Shown in pieces: positions 16,495 to 25,354 of a DNA stretch of 64,000 bases. Origin of the DNA: SAR202 cluster bacterium (GTDB lineage: Bacteria > Chloroflexota > Dehalococcoidia > Lucifugimonadales > Lucifugimonadaceae); the NCBI GenBank assembly GCA_016872495.1, contig VGZT01000003.1, forward strand, positions 29,769 through 93,768, read 5' to 3'. Position numbers and translations under genes: made by a program. The notes under the pieces are model-generated. The model had not been told where the DNA came from. It did not search any database and saw nothing but the letters and a program-made list of their open reading frames with translations. Every line of letters starts with the position of its first letter. The first letter of the stretch is position 1.

Positions 16495-17637
16495 GTGTTC
16501 CAGCAAAAGGGGACGTCACCCCCGCTGGCCGGCGTTCGAGTCCTCGACCTCGGCAGGTACCACGCCGCGCCGCGCTGTGCAGCCGAGCTCGGCCGCCTGG
16601 GCGCCGAGGTGATCAAGGTCGAGCCGATCGGCGGCGAGGAAAGCCGGTTGGTTGGCCCCCAGCACGGCGGCGTGAGCATCGCCTGGGCGTTGCAGAACTC
16701 TGCAAAGCGCAGCGTAGCGATCGACCTCCGCAGCGAAGCGGGCCGCGGACTGCTAAGACGTCTCGCCCCGCTTTCCGACGTGGTGGTCCAGAACTTCCGC
16801 CCGGGCGTCATCGAAGAAATGGGGCTTGCATACGAATTCCTGCATGCCGCCAACCGGCGGCTCATCCTGGTGAACATCTCCGGGTTCGGAGGGTCCGATC
16901 GGCGCCCCGCCTTCGATCCGGTGCTCCAGGCGACTTCGGGACTGATGTCACTGAACGGGGACCCGGCCGGAGAGCCCTTCCTGATCCCATTCCCGGTGGT
17001 CGATCGCCTGGCCGCCATGAACGCAACCGTTGCCACGCTGGCCGCGCTGCTGGAAACCGGCCGGTCCGGTGAGGGACGGGAGATCGAAGTCACCCTGGCC
17101 GACGCAGCGCTGTCGACGGTCGAGACGCCGCTGGCTGCCTACCTGATAACCGGCGAGACGCCCGAACGGGCCGGCAACGCGACCGGGCTAGGGAACGCCT
17201 TTGCGTGTCGCGATGGCCAGGTTTACATTGGCGACTACGGCTCCGACCGCGTATTTGGCAGGCTGGCCCGGCACCTGGGCCGGCCCGGCTGGCCGAGCGA
17301 GCCGCGCTTCTCCACCCGCTCTGCTCGAATCGAGAACAGCGGTCTCATCGAGGCGGCGCTGGTCAACTGGTGCGAGTCGCTTGACGTCGCCGTTGCCGTC
17401 GCCTCGCTGGAAGCCGCCGAAATCCCGTGCGGGCGGGTGAACGACATCCCGCGTGCTGCCTCTAAAGGCGCGGCCGGCTGGGACCCGCGGGCCGCCCTGG
17501 CGAACCACGAGGGGCTCAGGGCGCACACCCGGCAGGCGCCTCGCCCGGGTGAGCACACCGATGAGGTCCTGACCGCGCTGCTCGGGTGCTCGGCATCCGA
17601 GATTTCGGAAATGCGACAGGCGGGGACCATAGCCTGA
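16495..17637 (+). CDS. Class III (CaiB/BaiF family) acyl-CoA transferase
   Basis: A 380-residue family III CoA-transferase that moves CoA between carboxylic acids through an aspartyl-CoA thioester. The N-terminal block LAGVRVLDLGRYHAAPRCAAELGRLGAEVIKVE is typical, and the probable catalytic residue is Asp141 in FDPVLQATSG. The GTG start has an ideal AGGAGGTGA site 6 bases upstream. The substrate cannot be inferred. Divergence from acsA suggests both work in acyl-CoA metabolism of organic acids. Confidence 0.9.
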   Translation: MFQQKGTSPPLAGVRVLDLGRYHAAPRCAAELGRLGAEVIKVEPIGGEESRLVGPQHGGVSIAWALQNSAKRSVAIDLRSEAGRGLLRRLAPLSDVVVQNFRPGVIEEMGLAYEFLHAANRRLILVNISGFGGSDRRPAFDPVLQATSGLMSLNGDPAGEPFLIPFPVVDRLAAMNATVATLAALLETGRSGEGREIEVTLADAALSTVETPLAAYLITGETPERAGNATGLGNAFACRDGQVYIGDYGSDRVFGRLARHLGRPGWPSEPRFSTRSARIENSGLIEAALVNWCESLDVAVAVASLEAAEIPCGRVNDIPRAASKGAAGWDPRAALANHEGLRAHTRQAPRPGEHTDEVLTALLGCSASEISEMRQAGTIA

Positions 17638-17820
17638 TGGTGAAATCTCCACAACGTGACTCGCCTGTGAGTAAAGAGCGGAGAACCGATTGCCAGCCGA
17701 CCCTAGGATTTAGCGGGGTCCATCCTCTACCTTGAACGTGCGTGGAGTTCACCGGCACGGTACGCTATATGCGTTGATTCGCCCGGGCGGCTTTGCCCCG
17801 TTCAATCGAGGTGTACTCCC

Positions 17821-18297
17821 GTGAAGGTCATTTTTCTGCAGGACGTGCTGCCCATCGGGCACGCTGGTGACGTGAAGGAAGTCAAGGACGGCTACGGCCG
17901 CAACTACCTCCTTCCGCGCAAGCTGGCCGCACTGGCGACCAGCGACGCGCTCGCCAGGGTCTCATCGTTGCGGGCCTCGGCCCAGGATCGCCGGGACCGT
18001 GAGAAGACGGACTGGTCATCGGTAGCGGCGGCGCTGGAAGGCAAGCCGGTCGTCATCAAGATGCGGGCCGGGCCCACAGGCAAGCTGTACGGCTCGGTCA
18101 CCACATCGGCGATCGCCGAGCGTCTCTCGGAAGCGGCGGGGCGGCCGGTCGATCGCCGGGGCATTCGCATCCCGGAGCCGGTCCGGCAAGTCGGGCAGAG
18201 CAAAGTGCACGTCAGGCTTCACGAGGGAATCGAGCTGGACCTCAATCTGGTTGTGGAACCTGAGACGCCGGAAGGTGCGACCACCCCCGGCGGGTAG
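17821..18297 (+). CDS. rplI: 50S ribosomal protein L9
   Basis: A 158-residue protein beginning VKVIFLQDVLPIGHAGDVKEVKDGYGRNYLLPRKLA, the classical L9 N-terminal rRNA-binding domain. A long connecting helix follows, then a C-terminal domain ending HVRLHEGIELDLNLVVE. The GTG start has GAGGTG upstream. As in many bacteria, rplI directly precedes dnaB; the two are 30 bases apart. Confidence 0.97.
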   Translation: MKVIFLQDVLPIGHAGDVKEVKDGYGRNYLLPRKLAALATSDALARVSSLRASAQDRRDREKTDWSSVAAALEGKPVVIKMRAGPTGKLYGSVTTSAIAERLSEAAGRPVDRRGIRIPEPVRQVGQSKVHVRLHEGIELDLNLVVEPETPEGATTPGG

Positions 18298-18327
18298 CAG
18301 GCCTCGACGGCCTGGGCGAAGGGGAAC

Positions 18328-19710
18328 TTGCTCGCGGAACGTCTGCCACCCCACGACATACAGGCCGAAGACGCTGCAATAGGATCGCTGCTGATCGACG
18401 GCAACGCGATCACCCGGGTCCTTGGCTTTCTCGAACCCGATCACTTCTACCGCGAGCGGAACCGCTGGGTCTATGAGGCGTGCCGTGCGCTGTTTGATCG
18501 CGATGACGCGATCAACCAGGTCACGGTCTCGCACGAGCTGGAGAGCAAGGGTCGCCTGGCCGAGGTCGGCGGCAGCGGCTACCTCAGCTACCTGGTCTCG
18601 ACGACTCCCACGTCCGTTCATGTAGAGCACTACGCGCGCATCATCCAGCGCACCGCCGTCATGCGGCGCCTGATCTCGACCGCCAACGAGATCGCCACCA
18701 TCGGCTACGGCGACAGCGCGGATGTCGACGCGGCAATCAGCCATGCGGAAGACCTGCTCTTCAAGGTGCGTACCGGTCACACCGGGCGCGACTTCACCCC
18801 GTTGCGCAGCGCGCTCGACAGCTACCTTGAAGACACGACTTCCGTGCCGGAGGCCGGCGACCGGTCGCGCGCCCCGGTGCTCACCGGGTTCAAGGACCTC
18901 GACGCCCTGCTGGGCGGCATGCACCGTTCCGACATGATCGTGCTGGCGGCGCGACCGAGCATCGGAAAGAGCACGCTCGCCCTGAACGTGTGCCGCAACG
19001 CTGCCGCGGAAGGGGCGAAGGTCGGCATCTTCAGCCTCGAAATGGGGCGGGAGCAAATCGCGATGCGTTTGCTTTCCGCGGAGGCGCGCGTCGACACCAA
19101 TCGACTGCGCAGGCGCCTGACCGATCAGCACGAGGACGCACGGATCCTCGACTCGATCGGTGTGCTGTCCGACTTCCCGATCTATGTCGACGACACACCG
19201 GTGCAGACGCCGGCGGAGATGCGCGCAAAGGCGCGCAGGCTCCAGATGGAGCACGGCCTCGACATGCTGCTGGTCGACTACATGCAGCTCATCTACGGCA
19301 GCAACCGACGGGGCGATCCCAACCGGGTGCAGGAGATGAGCGAGATCTCCCGGTCTCTCAAGGCGATGGCGCGCGACCTCAACATCCCGGTCCTGGCGGT
19401 ATCCCAGCTCAGCCGCGCCATCGAGCAACGTCCGTCACATCGCCCGGTGCTGTCCGACCTGCGAGAAAGCGGGAGCATCGAGCAGGATGCCGACATCGTG
19501 ATGTTCATCCATCGCGAGGACAAGTACACATCACCGGACGAATGGGCGCGCGAGCGTCCCGGCGAAGATTTCCCGCGCAACCTGGCCGAGATCATCGTCG
19601 CCAAGCACCGGCACGGGCCGACCGACAACGTGAGACTCGTGGTCCGGGAAGCGGTCGCCAGGTTCGACGACGCCGCGCGGATCGGCGTACGCACCAGCGA
19701 GCACGTCTAG
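18328..19710 (+). CDS. dnaB: Replicative DNA helicase DnaB
   Basis: A 460-residue hexameric helicase that unwinds DNA at the replication fork. The N-terminal domain (about 1-110) starts PPHDIQAEDAAIGSLL. The RecA-like motor (about 180-445) has Walker A ARPSIGKSTLA (Lys214), Walker B MLLVDYMQL near residue 315, and the C-terminal LRESGSIEQDADIVMFIHRE block with the arginine-finger region. There is no intein. The start is TTG after an AAGGGGA site. It is followed within 4 bases by a DnaD-like gene and then a helicase loader, forming a replication-initiation operon. Confidence 0.96.
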   Translation: MLAERLPPHDIQAEDAAIGSLLIDGNAITRVLGFLEPDHFYRERNRWVYEACRALFDRDDAINQVTVSHELESKGRLAEVGGSGYLSYLVSTTPTSVHVEHYARIIQRTAVMRRLISTANEIATIGYGDSADVDAAISHAEDLLFKVRTGHTGRDFTPLRSALDSYLEDTTSVPEAGDRSRAPVLTGFKDLDALLGGMHRSDMIVLAARPSIGKSTLALNVCRNAAAEGAKVGIFSLEMGREQIAMRLLSAEARVDTNRLRRRLTDQHEDARILDSIGVLSDFPIYVDDTPVQTPAEMRAKARRLQMEHGLDMLLVDYMQLIYGSNRRGDPNRVQEMSEISRSLKAMARDLNIPVLAVSQLSRAIEQRPSHRPVLSDLRESGSIEQDADIVMFIHREDKYTSPDEWARERPGEDFPRNLAEIIVAKHRHGPTDNVRLVVREAVARFDDAARIGVRTSEHV

Positions 19711-19713
19711 GCC

Positions 19714-20412
19714 GTGGGCGACGGCTTCCCTTCGGGCGTGGGCTTCACGCCGGTGCCCTCGCCGTTGCTGGGGAACCTCCTTGCGGAGATTTCTGACCCG
19801 GCAGAACTGCGGGTCACGCTTCGTTTCATCTGGCTGGTGAACCAGAAGAAGGGAATTCCGCGTCCGGTCCGCCTCGACGAGCTGGCAGCCGATCGCGTCA
19901 TCGCCGCCGCGCTCGGGGCCCGCGGCGATGCGCTCGAGTCGAAGGTTGCGGGGGCCCTGCAGGCCGCAGTGGACCGCGGGACGCTGTTGGAACTGGAGGG
20001 TGAGGAGATCCCTGCCTTCGTGTTGAACACGGAGCCAGAGCGACGGGCGGTTGCACGGTTGAAGCGGAACCGGGTGGGCGATCGAGCGCGGGGCGAGGTA
20101 CGTGCAGAGCCAGCGCCGGTGGTGCCGGAGAAGCCCAACATCTTCGTCCTCTATGAGCAGAACATCGGGCCCCTGACGCCGATCGTCGGGCAGATTCTGA
20201 ACGACGCACGGCTCTCGTTCCCTGAAGAATGGATCAAGGAAGCGATCCAGATCGCGGTGGCGAACAACGCCCGGAACTGGAAATACGTGTCGGCGATCCT
20301 GGATCGCTGGGCGAGTGAAGGCAGGTCACGTGAACAACCTGGACGAGATCTTCAAGAAGATCGCCTCGAGCCGTACCGAAGGGCCTACGGCCGGTACATC
20401 AAGCGAGGCTGA
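19714..20412 (+). CDS. DnaD-domain primosomal protein
   Basis: A 232-residue protein with a GTG start only 3 bases after dnaB. Residues 141-203 (IFVLYEQNIGPLTPIVGQIL to WKYVSAILDRWASEG) match the DnaD/DnaB_2 helical domain found in low-GC Gram-positive and Chloroflexota primosome proteins that remodel DNA and help load helicase. The N-terminal half looks like a winged-helix-type region but is less clear. Its 3' end overlaps the loader gene by about 80 bases in another frame. Position between dnaB and the loader strongly supports a role in replication restart or initiation. Confidence 0.85.
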   Translation: MGDGFPSGVGFTPVPSPLLGNLLAEISDPAELRVTLRFIWLVNQKKGIPRPVRLDELAADRVIAAALGARGDALESKVAGALQAAVDRGTLLELEGEEIPAFVLNTEPERRAVARLKRNRVGDRARGEVRAEPAPVVPEKPNIFVLYEQNIGPLTPIVGQILNDARLSFPEEWIKEAIQIAVANNARNWKYVSAILDRWASEGRSREQPGRDLQEDRLEPYRRAYGRYIKRG

Positions 20413-21742
20413 CTCCTCCCCGGTCGAGCGGGACTGCGAGATCTGCGGAGGCCTGCGCTGGCTCGCGGTCGATGCACCCGTCGGCTCTGATAGCTTCGGG
20501 AAGGTACGCGCTTGCGAGTGCCAGGCGTCGGCCTGGGGCGCCGCCCAGGGCGAACTCCTGCGACGTTACAGCCAGCTCGGGCCGCTCTCTCGGCTCACCT
20601 TTTCGAACCTTCAACCCGAGGGGCGATCGGGCTTCGCTGAGCCCGCTACCTTTCGAAAGACGCTGCAGGCGGCAAAAGCCTTTGCCAACGACCCTCACGG
20701 CTGGCTCGTGATCCTCGGCCCCAGCGGATGCGGGAAGACTCACCTCGCTGCGGCAGTCGCCAACGCCCTGCTCCAGGCGGGAAAGCCGGCGCTGTATTCC
20801 TCGGCACTGGACCTGATGGACCACCTCCGTTCTACCTACGACGCGTACTCGCCGATCGCCTACGACGGCCTGCTGCAGCGGATCACGGACGCGCCGGTGC
20901 TCATCATCGACGACGTTGGCGTCCAGACGTCTTCGCCCTGGGCCATGGAGAAGCTCGACCAGATCTTGAGCCGGCGCTATAACGCCCGACGCCCCACCGT
21001 GATTACTTCATCCGAGACCGAATCAGAGTTCCCGGAGCGCCTCCGGACGCGCCTGCTTGACCCGGTGCTCGCGACGGTGTGCCGGGTCGCTCCCGCGCGG
21101 GTCGCGACCGAATGGGATAGCGGCGGTATCCAGCCCGCCCTGCTCGAACAGCTCACTTTCGAGAGGTTCGATGTCGGGCCCGGCAAGTCGGCCACCGAGG
21201 CTGGCGCTTCTCTGCGGGCTGCGCTCCGCGCCTGCAGGGAGTTCGCCCGGACGCCCGACGGCTGGCTGCTGCTGACCGGGCCAACCGGGACCGGGAAGAC
21301 CCACCTGGCGATCGCGATCGCCGGGCAGCGACTGCGGGACGGCGCATCGGTTGTGTTCACGTTCGTGCCCGACTTGCTGGATCACCTGCGAATGGCGTTT
21401 GCGCCAGAGAGCCGTGTGAGCTACGACACGCTATTCGAGCAAGTGAAGTCGACCGAGTTGCTGATACTGGACGATCTAGGATCGGAGAGCGCTACTCCCT
21501 GGGCGGAAGAAAAGCTGTACCAGTTAATCGTTCACAGACATAATATGCGGCTTCCGACCGTGATCACGAGTCGGCTGACCCTGGACCCGGCTGAAGAGGA
21601 TTCGGGAGCGCGGGCGTCCCGCCGTTCGTCGACGCGCCGGACGTCGTTCACCGACGCGATCGGGTCCCGCCTGAAGGACCAGCGGGTCGTGACGATCCTG
21701 CCCCTCATTGCACCTGACTATCGTGACGAGGCGAAGAGATGA
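20330..21742 (+). CDS. DnaC/DnaI-like helicase loader with two tandem AAA+ modules
   Basis: A protein of about 470 residues. After a short N-terminal tail there is a Cys cluster (Cys36, Cys39, Cys62, Cys64; CEICGG and ACEC) that probably binds zinc. Two AAA+ modules of DnaC type follow: the first with Walker A GPSGCGKTHLA (from about 130) and Walker B VLIIDDVG, the second with GPTGTGKTHLA (from about 317) and LLILDDLG. Both share the DLMDHLR/DLLDHLR and PTVITS blocks, so the module was duplicated inside the gene. It probably loads DnaB onto DNA. The GTG start after AGG is preferred; an in-frame GTG 15 bases upstream is possible. It overlaps the DnaD-like gene. Confidence 0.88.
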   Translation: MNNLDEIFKKIASSRTEGPTAGTSSEADSSPVERDCEICGGLRWLAVDAPVGSDSFGKVRACECQASAWGAAQGELLRRYSQLGPLSRLTFSNLQPEGRSGFAEPATFRKTLQAAKAFANDPHGWLVILGPSGCGKTHLAAAVANALLQAGKPALYSSALDLMDHLRSTYDAYSPIAYDGLLQRITDAPVLIIDDVGVQTSSPWAMEKLDQILSRRYNARRPTVITSSETESEFPERLRTRLLDPVLATVCRVAPARVATEWDSGGIQPALLEQLTFERFDVGPGKSATEAGASLRAALRACREFARTPDGWLLLTGPTGTGKTHLAIAIAGQRLRDGASVVFTFVPDLLDHLRMAFAPESRVSYDTLFEQVKSTELLILDDLGSESATPWAEEKLYQLIVHRHNMRLPTVITSRLTLDPAEEDSGARASRRSSTRRTSFTDAIGSRLKDQRVVTILPLIAPDYRDEAKR

Positions 21743-22710
21743 CCCGCGGCAGCGTTCAGCGCGAGATCGTGCGCAAGAAGTTCAAGAAGGGCCCGGCGGT
21801 CGAAATCCCCGTCGCCACGATCACCGGGGTCAAGGACGGGCCGACGTTTGTATTCATGGCCGGGATGCACGCCGGCGAATACGCCGGCATCAAGGCCGCC
21901 CAGAAGCTGATCCAGAGCACCACCCCCGGGATGCTCAAGGGCCGGCTGATCGTGATCCCGGTTATCTCGACCCGTGCGTTCATGATGCGGAACATGCAGC
22001 TGTCCCCGGTCGACCAGCGGGAGGTTCACTACTACGTTCCGGGCAGCCCCGATTCCAGCTACACCGAGTTCCAGGTCGACGTATTGTGGTCGATCATCAA
22101 GGACGCGACTTTTCTGATCGATACCCACGCTGGCGAGTTCGCACAGGCGCTCATGCCCTGGGTGCCGGTGCCGATGGTCGGCACCAGGCGGACGCAGGAC
22201 GCGTCGGTAGCAATCGCCGAGGGTTACGGCGTCGAGTACATCGAGTTGCGCCGGGCGCGCGAGCGGATACCGGGCCTTGCGATCTACCTGGCCGAGCGAG
22301 GGATCGCGAACGTCTGGGCAGAGATCGGGAAGAACGGCCTGCCCACGCCCGAGGACATCGCGTTGCACTACGACGGTGCGGTTGCCGCGTTGCAGACCGC
22401 GGGCATGCTCTCGGGCGCCCCTCCGCGTCCGAAGCACAAGTACATCGGAAACCGGAGGGTCGCCATCAACGCCGCGCAGTCGGGGGTCTGGTACCCCGCG
22501 ATCAAGGAAGGCGACATCGTCGAAAGAGGCCAGTACCTGGGCGAACTGAGGAACTACTTCGGCGACGTCCTTGACACCTACCGTGCGCCGTTCCGGGGGA
22601 TCGTCCTCTACTACTGGTCGAGCTCGGCGATCAATCACCGCCGGCGTCCGCACGGCTACGACTGGCACTCGGGCCTGGTCAGCATCGCGAGCCTCGCCGA
22701 GGACGACTGA
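21739..22710 (+). CDS. M14-like zinc hydrolase (succinylglutamate desuccinylase/aspartoacylase family)
   Basis: A 323-residue metallo-hydrolase. Zinc ligands appear as His44 and Glu47 (GMHAGEYAG) and His130 (IDTHAGEF); Glu195 in AEIGKNG is the probable catalytic base. The C-terminal part (ERGQYLGELRNYFGD to FRGIVLYYWSSSAI) is the small beta domain of this family. Members remove acyl groups from amino acids or similar amides; the substrate is unknown here. The ATG overlaps the loader stop as ATGA, so it is translationally coupled to the replication operon, though a functional link is doubtful. Confidence 0.88.
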   Translation: MTRGSVQREIVRKKFKKGPAVEIPVATITGVKDGPTFVFMAGMHAGEYAGIKAAQKLIQSTTPGMLKGRLIVIPVISTRAFMMRNMQLSPVDQREVHYYVPGSPDSSYTEFQVDVLWSIIKDATFLIDTHAGEFAQALMPWVPVPMVGTRRTQDASVAIAEGYGVEYIELRRARERIPGLAIYLAERGIANVWAEIGKNGLPTPEDIALHYDGAVAALQTAGMLSGAPPRPKHKYIGNRRVAINAAQSGVWYPAIKEGDIVERGQYLGELRNYFGDVLDTYRAPFRGIVLYYWSSSAINHRRRPHGYDWHSGLVSIASLAEDD

Positions 22711-23071
22711 CCGACGCCCCGACGGCCCCCTCTTCGACGCACGCGGCACCAGCCGGCCGCGGTTGCTCGCCTCCGTTCCCAAGGCGCCGAGGCCCGTACC
22801 GGCCACCAGCACGCGTTCGCCCCGGTCAGGATTTCGCCTGGCAAATGCTCTCACGCCTTTCGTACATCCCATAACTCTCTACGCCTGTTTTCGTCGTCAA
22901 CTGCAGGGGTCTGGTACTCCAAGGACCTTTGACAGACGTGGCCCGTAGATACGCCTTAGCTTCAAGTCATCGGGCCTATCATGATCCGTAAAACAGCGCG
23001 ATCAATTGCAGACTTTCCGCGGTGCAGTTCGCGTGTTGTACCGATTACCGTCGGTATTTGGCTGCATCCTA

Positions 23072-23102
23072 TTGACAACCGTAGTACCTCTCAGGCTAGG
23101 AT
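23072..23102 (+). promoter_or_regulatory. Possible promoter of the first ABC importer operon
   Basis: A consensus TTGACA is followed after 19 bases by TAGGAT. The spacing is longer than ideal, so this is tentative. It lies about 97 bases before the lipoprotein start codon. Confidence 0.3.
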
Positions 23103-23153
23103 TCGCCATTCGCCATGAACGCGCGAACTCTCAGACGACGCCGCGTCGATCGC

Positions 23154-23190
23154 GGGCATTGCGGAAGGAGACGGGCATTGCGGAAGGAGA
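23154..23190 (+). promoter_or_regulatory. Tandemly duplicated 18-base segment carrying the ribosome-binding site
   Basis: The segment GGGCATTGCGGAAGGAGA occurs twice, separated by one base. Each copy contains an AAGGAG ribosome site. The second copy is correctly placed, 9 or so bases before the ATG of the solute-binding lipoprotein; the first is a spare upstream site. Confidence 0.75.
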
Positions 23191-23198
23191 TAGGTTCC

Positions 23199-25181
23199 AT
23201 GCGCATGAAGCGGGCCGGACTATTCCGTTTGTGGCCAGCGTTGCTGCTGGGAGCTGTGATCGCGGCGCTTCTGGCCTGTGGGACGGAGACCGTGATCCAG
23301 ACCGTCGTGGTCGAAAAGCCGGTCGCGCAGACGGTTGTCGTCGAAAAGCCGGTCGAGAAAATCGTTGAAAAAACGGTCGTGGTTGAGAAACAGGTTGAGA
23401 AACAGGTCGAAAAGATCGTTCAGCAGACGGTCGTCGTTCAGCAGACCGTGGTGGCTCTAGCGACCGCGACGGCCGCGCCGGTGCCAACGGCAACCACGGT
23501 CGTCCCGCCGCCGGCCGGTGAGATTGTTCTGGTAAATGGCACCATCAACGTGGGCATCGGTACGCCGCGGTTCTGTACCGCAGGCTGCGCCGAGAACGTC
23601 TACCAGACCAGCGTCATGGAGACCCTGTTCCGTCCGAACTACAAGGACACGCTCGGCGAAAAAGAAGAGGAGCCGATCCTTGCCACTGGCTGGAAGCTCG
23701 ACCCGAACCTGAAGTACCTCGACTTCACCCTGCGGAAGGGTATCCAGTTCCACAAGGGCTGGGGCGAGATGACGGCGGCGGACGTGGCGTTCTCGATCAA
23801 CGACGCCAACTCGGTTACGACGCCGACCAGCATCCACGGTCAGGCGGGAGACTTCGCACCGCTGATCAAGGAAATGCTGGTCCAGGACCCCTACAACATC
23901 CGGCTCGTCTATTTGAACTACGACAGCCGTGGCATCCGCCACCGCTTCAGCCTGTTCTGGCAGACGGCAGGAATCACCTCGAAGCGGCTATTCGAAGAGA
24001 AGGGCGCAGATGGAATGCGTCCGTTCATCATCGGAACCGGACCCTACCAGGTCGTCAGCTGGGTGCAGAGCGACAAGGTCGTTCTCGAAGCGTTGCCGAG
24101 GCACTGGCGGAAGACCGCTGGCGTCGCCAAGGTCACTTACATCCAGGTAGTCGAGCCAGCCACTCGCAGGGCGATGCTGGAGACCGGCCAGGTTGCGGCT
24201 ATTCCGCCGGCCCTCAAGGACATCAAGGCCCTCGAGGCCAAGGGCTACAAGCAGCTCTGCTGCAGCGGCAGTGTCGTCCAGCGAAACATCGGGATGACGG
24301 GCAACTACTGGGAGAAGGAACGGTACTACGACAAGAAGCCGTTGACCCGCACGCTCAACCTGTCGGCGCCGTGGGTGTCCAAGTCGATCGAAGATGACCC
24401 GGCTGGCTACCTCAAGGCGCAGACGGTCCGGCAGGCGCTGGCGCACGCAATCGACCGTCAGGGAATGGTCGCGAGCATCATGACCGGCCTTGGCGGCCCC
24501 AACTACTTCGCCTACCAGCCGGCGACGGACCACCCCGCGTTCAAGAAGGGCAAGTACGTCTGGGACGAAAAAACCGGAAAGGGCAGCGGAGGCTGGGAGA
24601 TCCCCTACGACCCGAAACGCGCCAAGGAGTTGCTGGCGAAGGCGGGCTACCCGAACGGTTTCACGATACCCAGCGTCTGGATAGACGTCCCGGGTAGCGT
24701 GGCGAACGAACTTGGCCAGGCGTTGGCGAACGGATGGGCGCAGGACCTGAACGTCAAGATCACGACGCTCAACTCAAACATCTATTCCACGTATCGACCG
24801 GGCCTCGTGGCCCGCACGACTTCTGAACCGTTCCTCAGTTGCGGTGACGACTCAAACCTCGGCGTCCCGTTTGACTGGGCACGTGGACTGGTCATGAGTT
24901 CGTGGAGCGACGGCGGCTACGGCGTCGGAATGGAAGTGCCGTTCGCAGCGAAGAACTACGCCCAGGTCGCTCTGATGACCGACAAGGCGCAACGAGTTGC
25001 AGCGCAGGTGGAATTCGTCCAGACGAGTATGGACGCGGCGTTGTGCATAGGGATGGTAATGGAGCCCAACATCCAGTTGTACGACCCGAAGGTGATCGCG
25101 GTCTGGGAACAGCTGCCCAGTATCGAGGGCGGCATGGCGATCATGAACAACCTGGAGTCCATCGTCCTGGTCAAGAAGTAA
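23199..25181 (+). CDS. Family 5 extracellular solute-binding lipoprotein (ABC importer 1)
   Basis: A 660-residue lipoprotein with signal peptide and lipobox (AALLACGTE, Cys27), then a repetitive VVVEKPV/VEKQVEK/VVVQQ linker and a Thr/Ala/Pro stretch (to about 105) of the kind common in Chloroflexota. The remaining 550 or so residues are a peptide/nickel/oligosaccharide-type binding domain (YLDFTLRKGIQFHKGWGEMTAADVAFSINDA). It captures substrate at the outer membrane face for two downstream permeases. The ATG after the second AAGGAG is chosen. The ligand is unknown; peptides, glycosides or sugar acids are all possible. Confidence 0.9.
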   Translation: MRMKRAGLFRLWPALLLGAVIAALLACGTETVIQTVVVEKPVAQTVVVEKPVEKIVEKTVVVEKQVEKQVEKIVQQTVVVQQTVVALATATAAPVPTATTVVPPPAGEIVLVNGTINVGIGTPRFCTAGCAENVYQTSVMETLFRPNYKDTLGEKEEEPILATGWKLDPNLKYLDFTLRKGIQFHKGWGEMTAADVAFSINDANSVTTPTSIHGQAGDFAPLIKEMLVQDPYNIRLVYLNYDSRGIRHRFSLFWQTAGITSKRLFEEKGADGMRPFIIGTGPYQVVSWVQSDKVVLEALPRHWRKTAGVAKVTYIQVVEPATRRAMLETGQVAAIPPALKDIKALEAKGYKQLCCSGSVVQRNIGMTGNYWEKERYYDKKPLTRTLNLSAPWVSKSIEDDPAGYLKAQTVRQALAHAIDRQGMVASIMTGLGGPNYFAYQPATDHPAFKKGKYVWDEKTGKGSGGWEIPYDPKRAKELLAKAGYPNGFTIPSVWIDVPGSVANELGQALANGWAQDLNVKITTLNSNIYSTYRPGLVARTTSEPFLSCGDDSNLGVPFDWARGLVMSSWSDGGYGVGMEVPFAAKNYAQVALMTDKAQRVAAQVEFVQTSMDAALCIGMVMEPNIQLYDPKVIAVWEQLPSIEGGMAIMNNLESIVLVKK

Positions 25182-25198
25182 CTCCACTGGTTTCTCGT

Positions 25199-25225
25199 CC
25201 GGCGGGGGGCCCGGCTCCCCGCCGG
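25199..25225 (+). promoter_or_regulatory. GC-rich stem-loop between binding-protein and permease genes (importer 1)
   Basis: A 9-bp perfect stem CCGGCGGGG / CCCCGCCGG with a 9-base loop, 18 bases after the lipoprotein stop and with no T-tract. The likely role is mRNA 3' protection or partial attenuation, giving more binding protein than permease. Confidence 0.5.
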
Positions 25226-25354
25226 CGAATAACGAGCGGAGGCCAGGCCGTGGTGGACTCGAGCGTCGCCGGAACCTTGCGAGAGGTTCAAGCAGCTTCG
25301 AGTGCCTTGCCCGCAGCTTTGTATCTCCCCTGAGACGCCGAGGTGGTATGGCCG

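Larger units (their letters stand above)
22711..23198. other. Intergenic region of 488 bases
   Basis: No convincing gene is seen on either strand, and the short frames lack codon or domain signals. It becomes more AT-rich after about 22,850 and carries the leader of the following lipoprotein gene, including a possible promoter and a duplicated ribosome-site segment described separately. Confidence 0.6.

Noticed and set aside
18016..19428. Reverse-strand open frame of 470 codons
   Set aside because: It is the antisense shadow of dnaB and rplI, with no domain signal.
18328..19710. Intein in DnaB
   Set aside because: The protein has normal length and uninterrupted Walker A and B regions.
22929..22934. 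Perfect TTGACA as promoter -35
   Set aside because: No acceptable -10 hexamer occurs 15-19 bases downstream.
22571..22948. Small frame spanning the end of the M14-like gene and intergenic region
   Set aside because: Most of it is an out-of-frame shadow of the hydrolase gene, and the remainder shows no coding signal.
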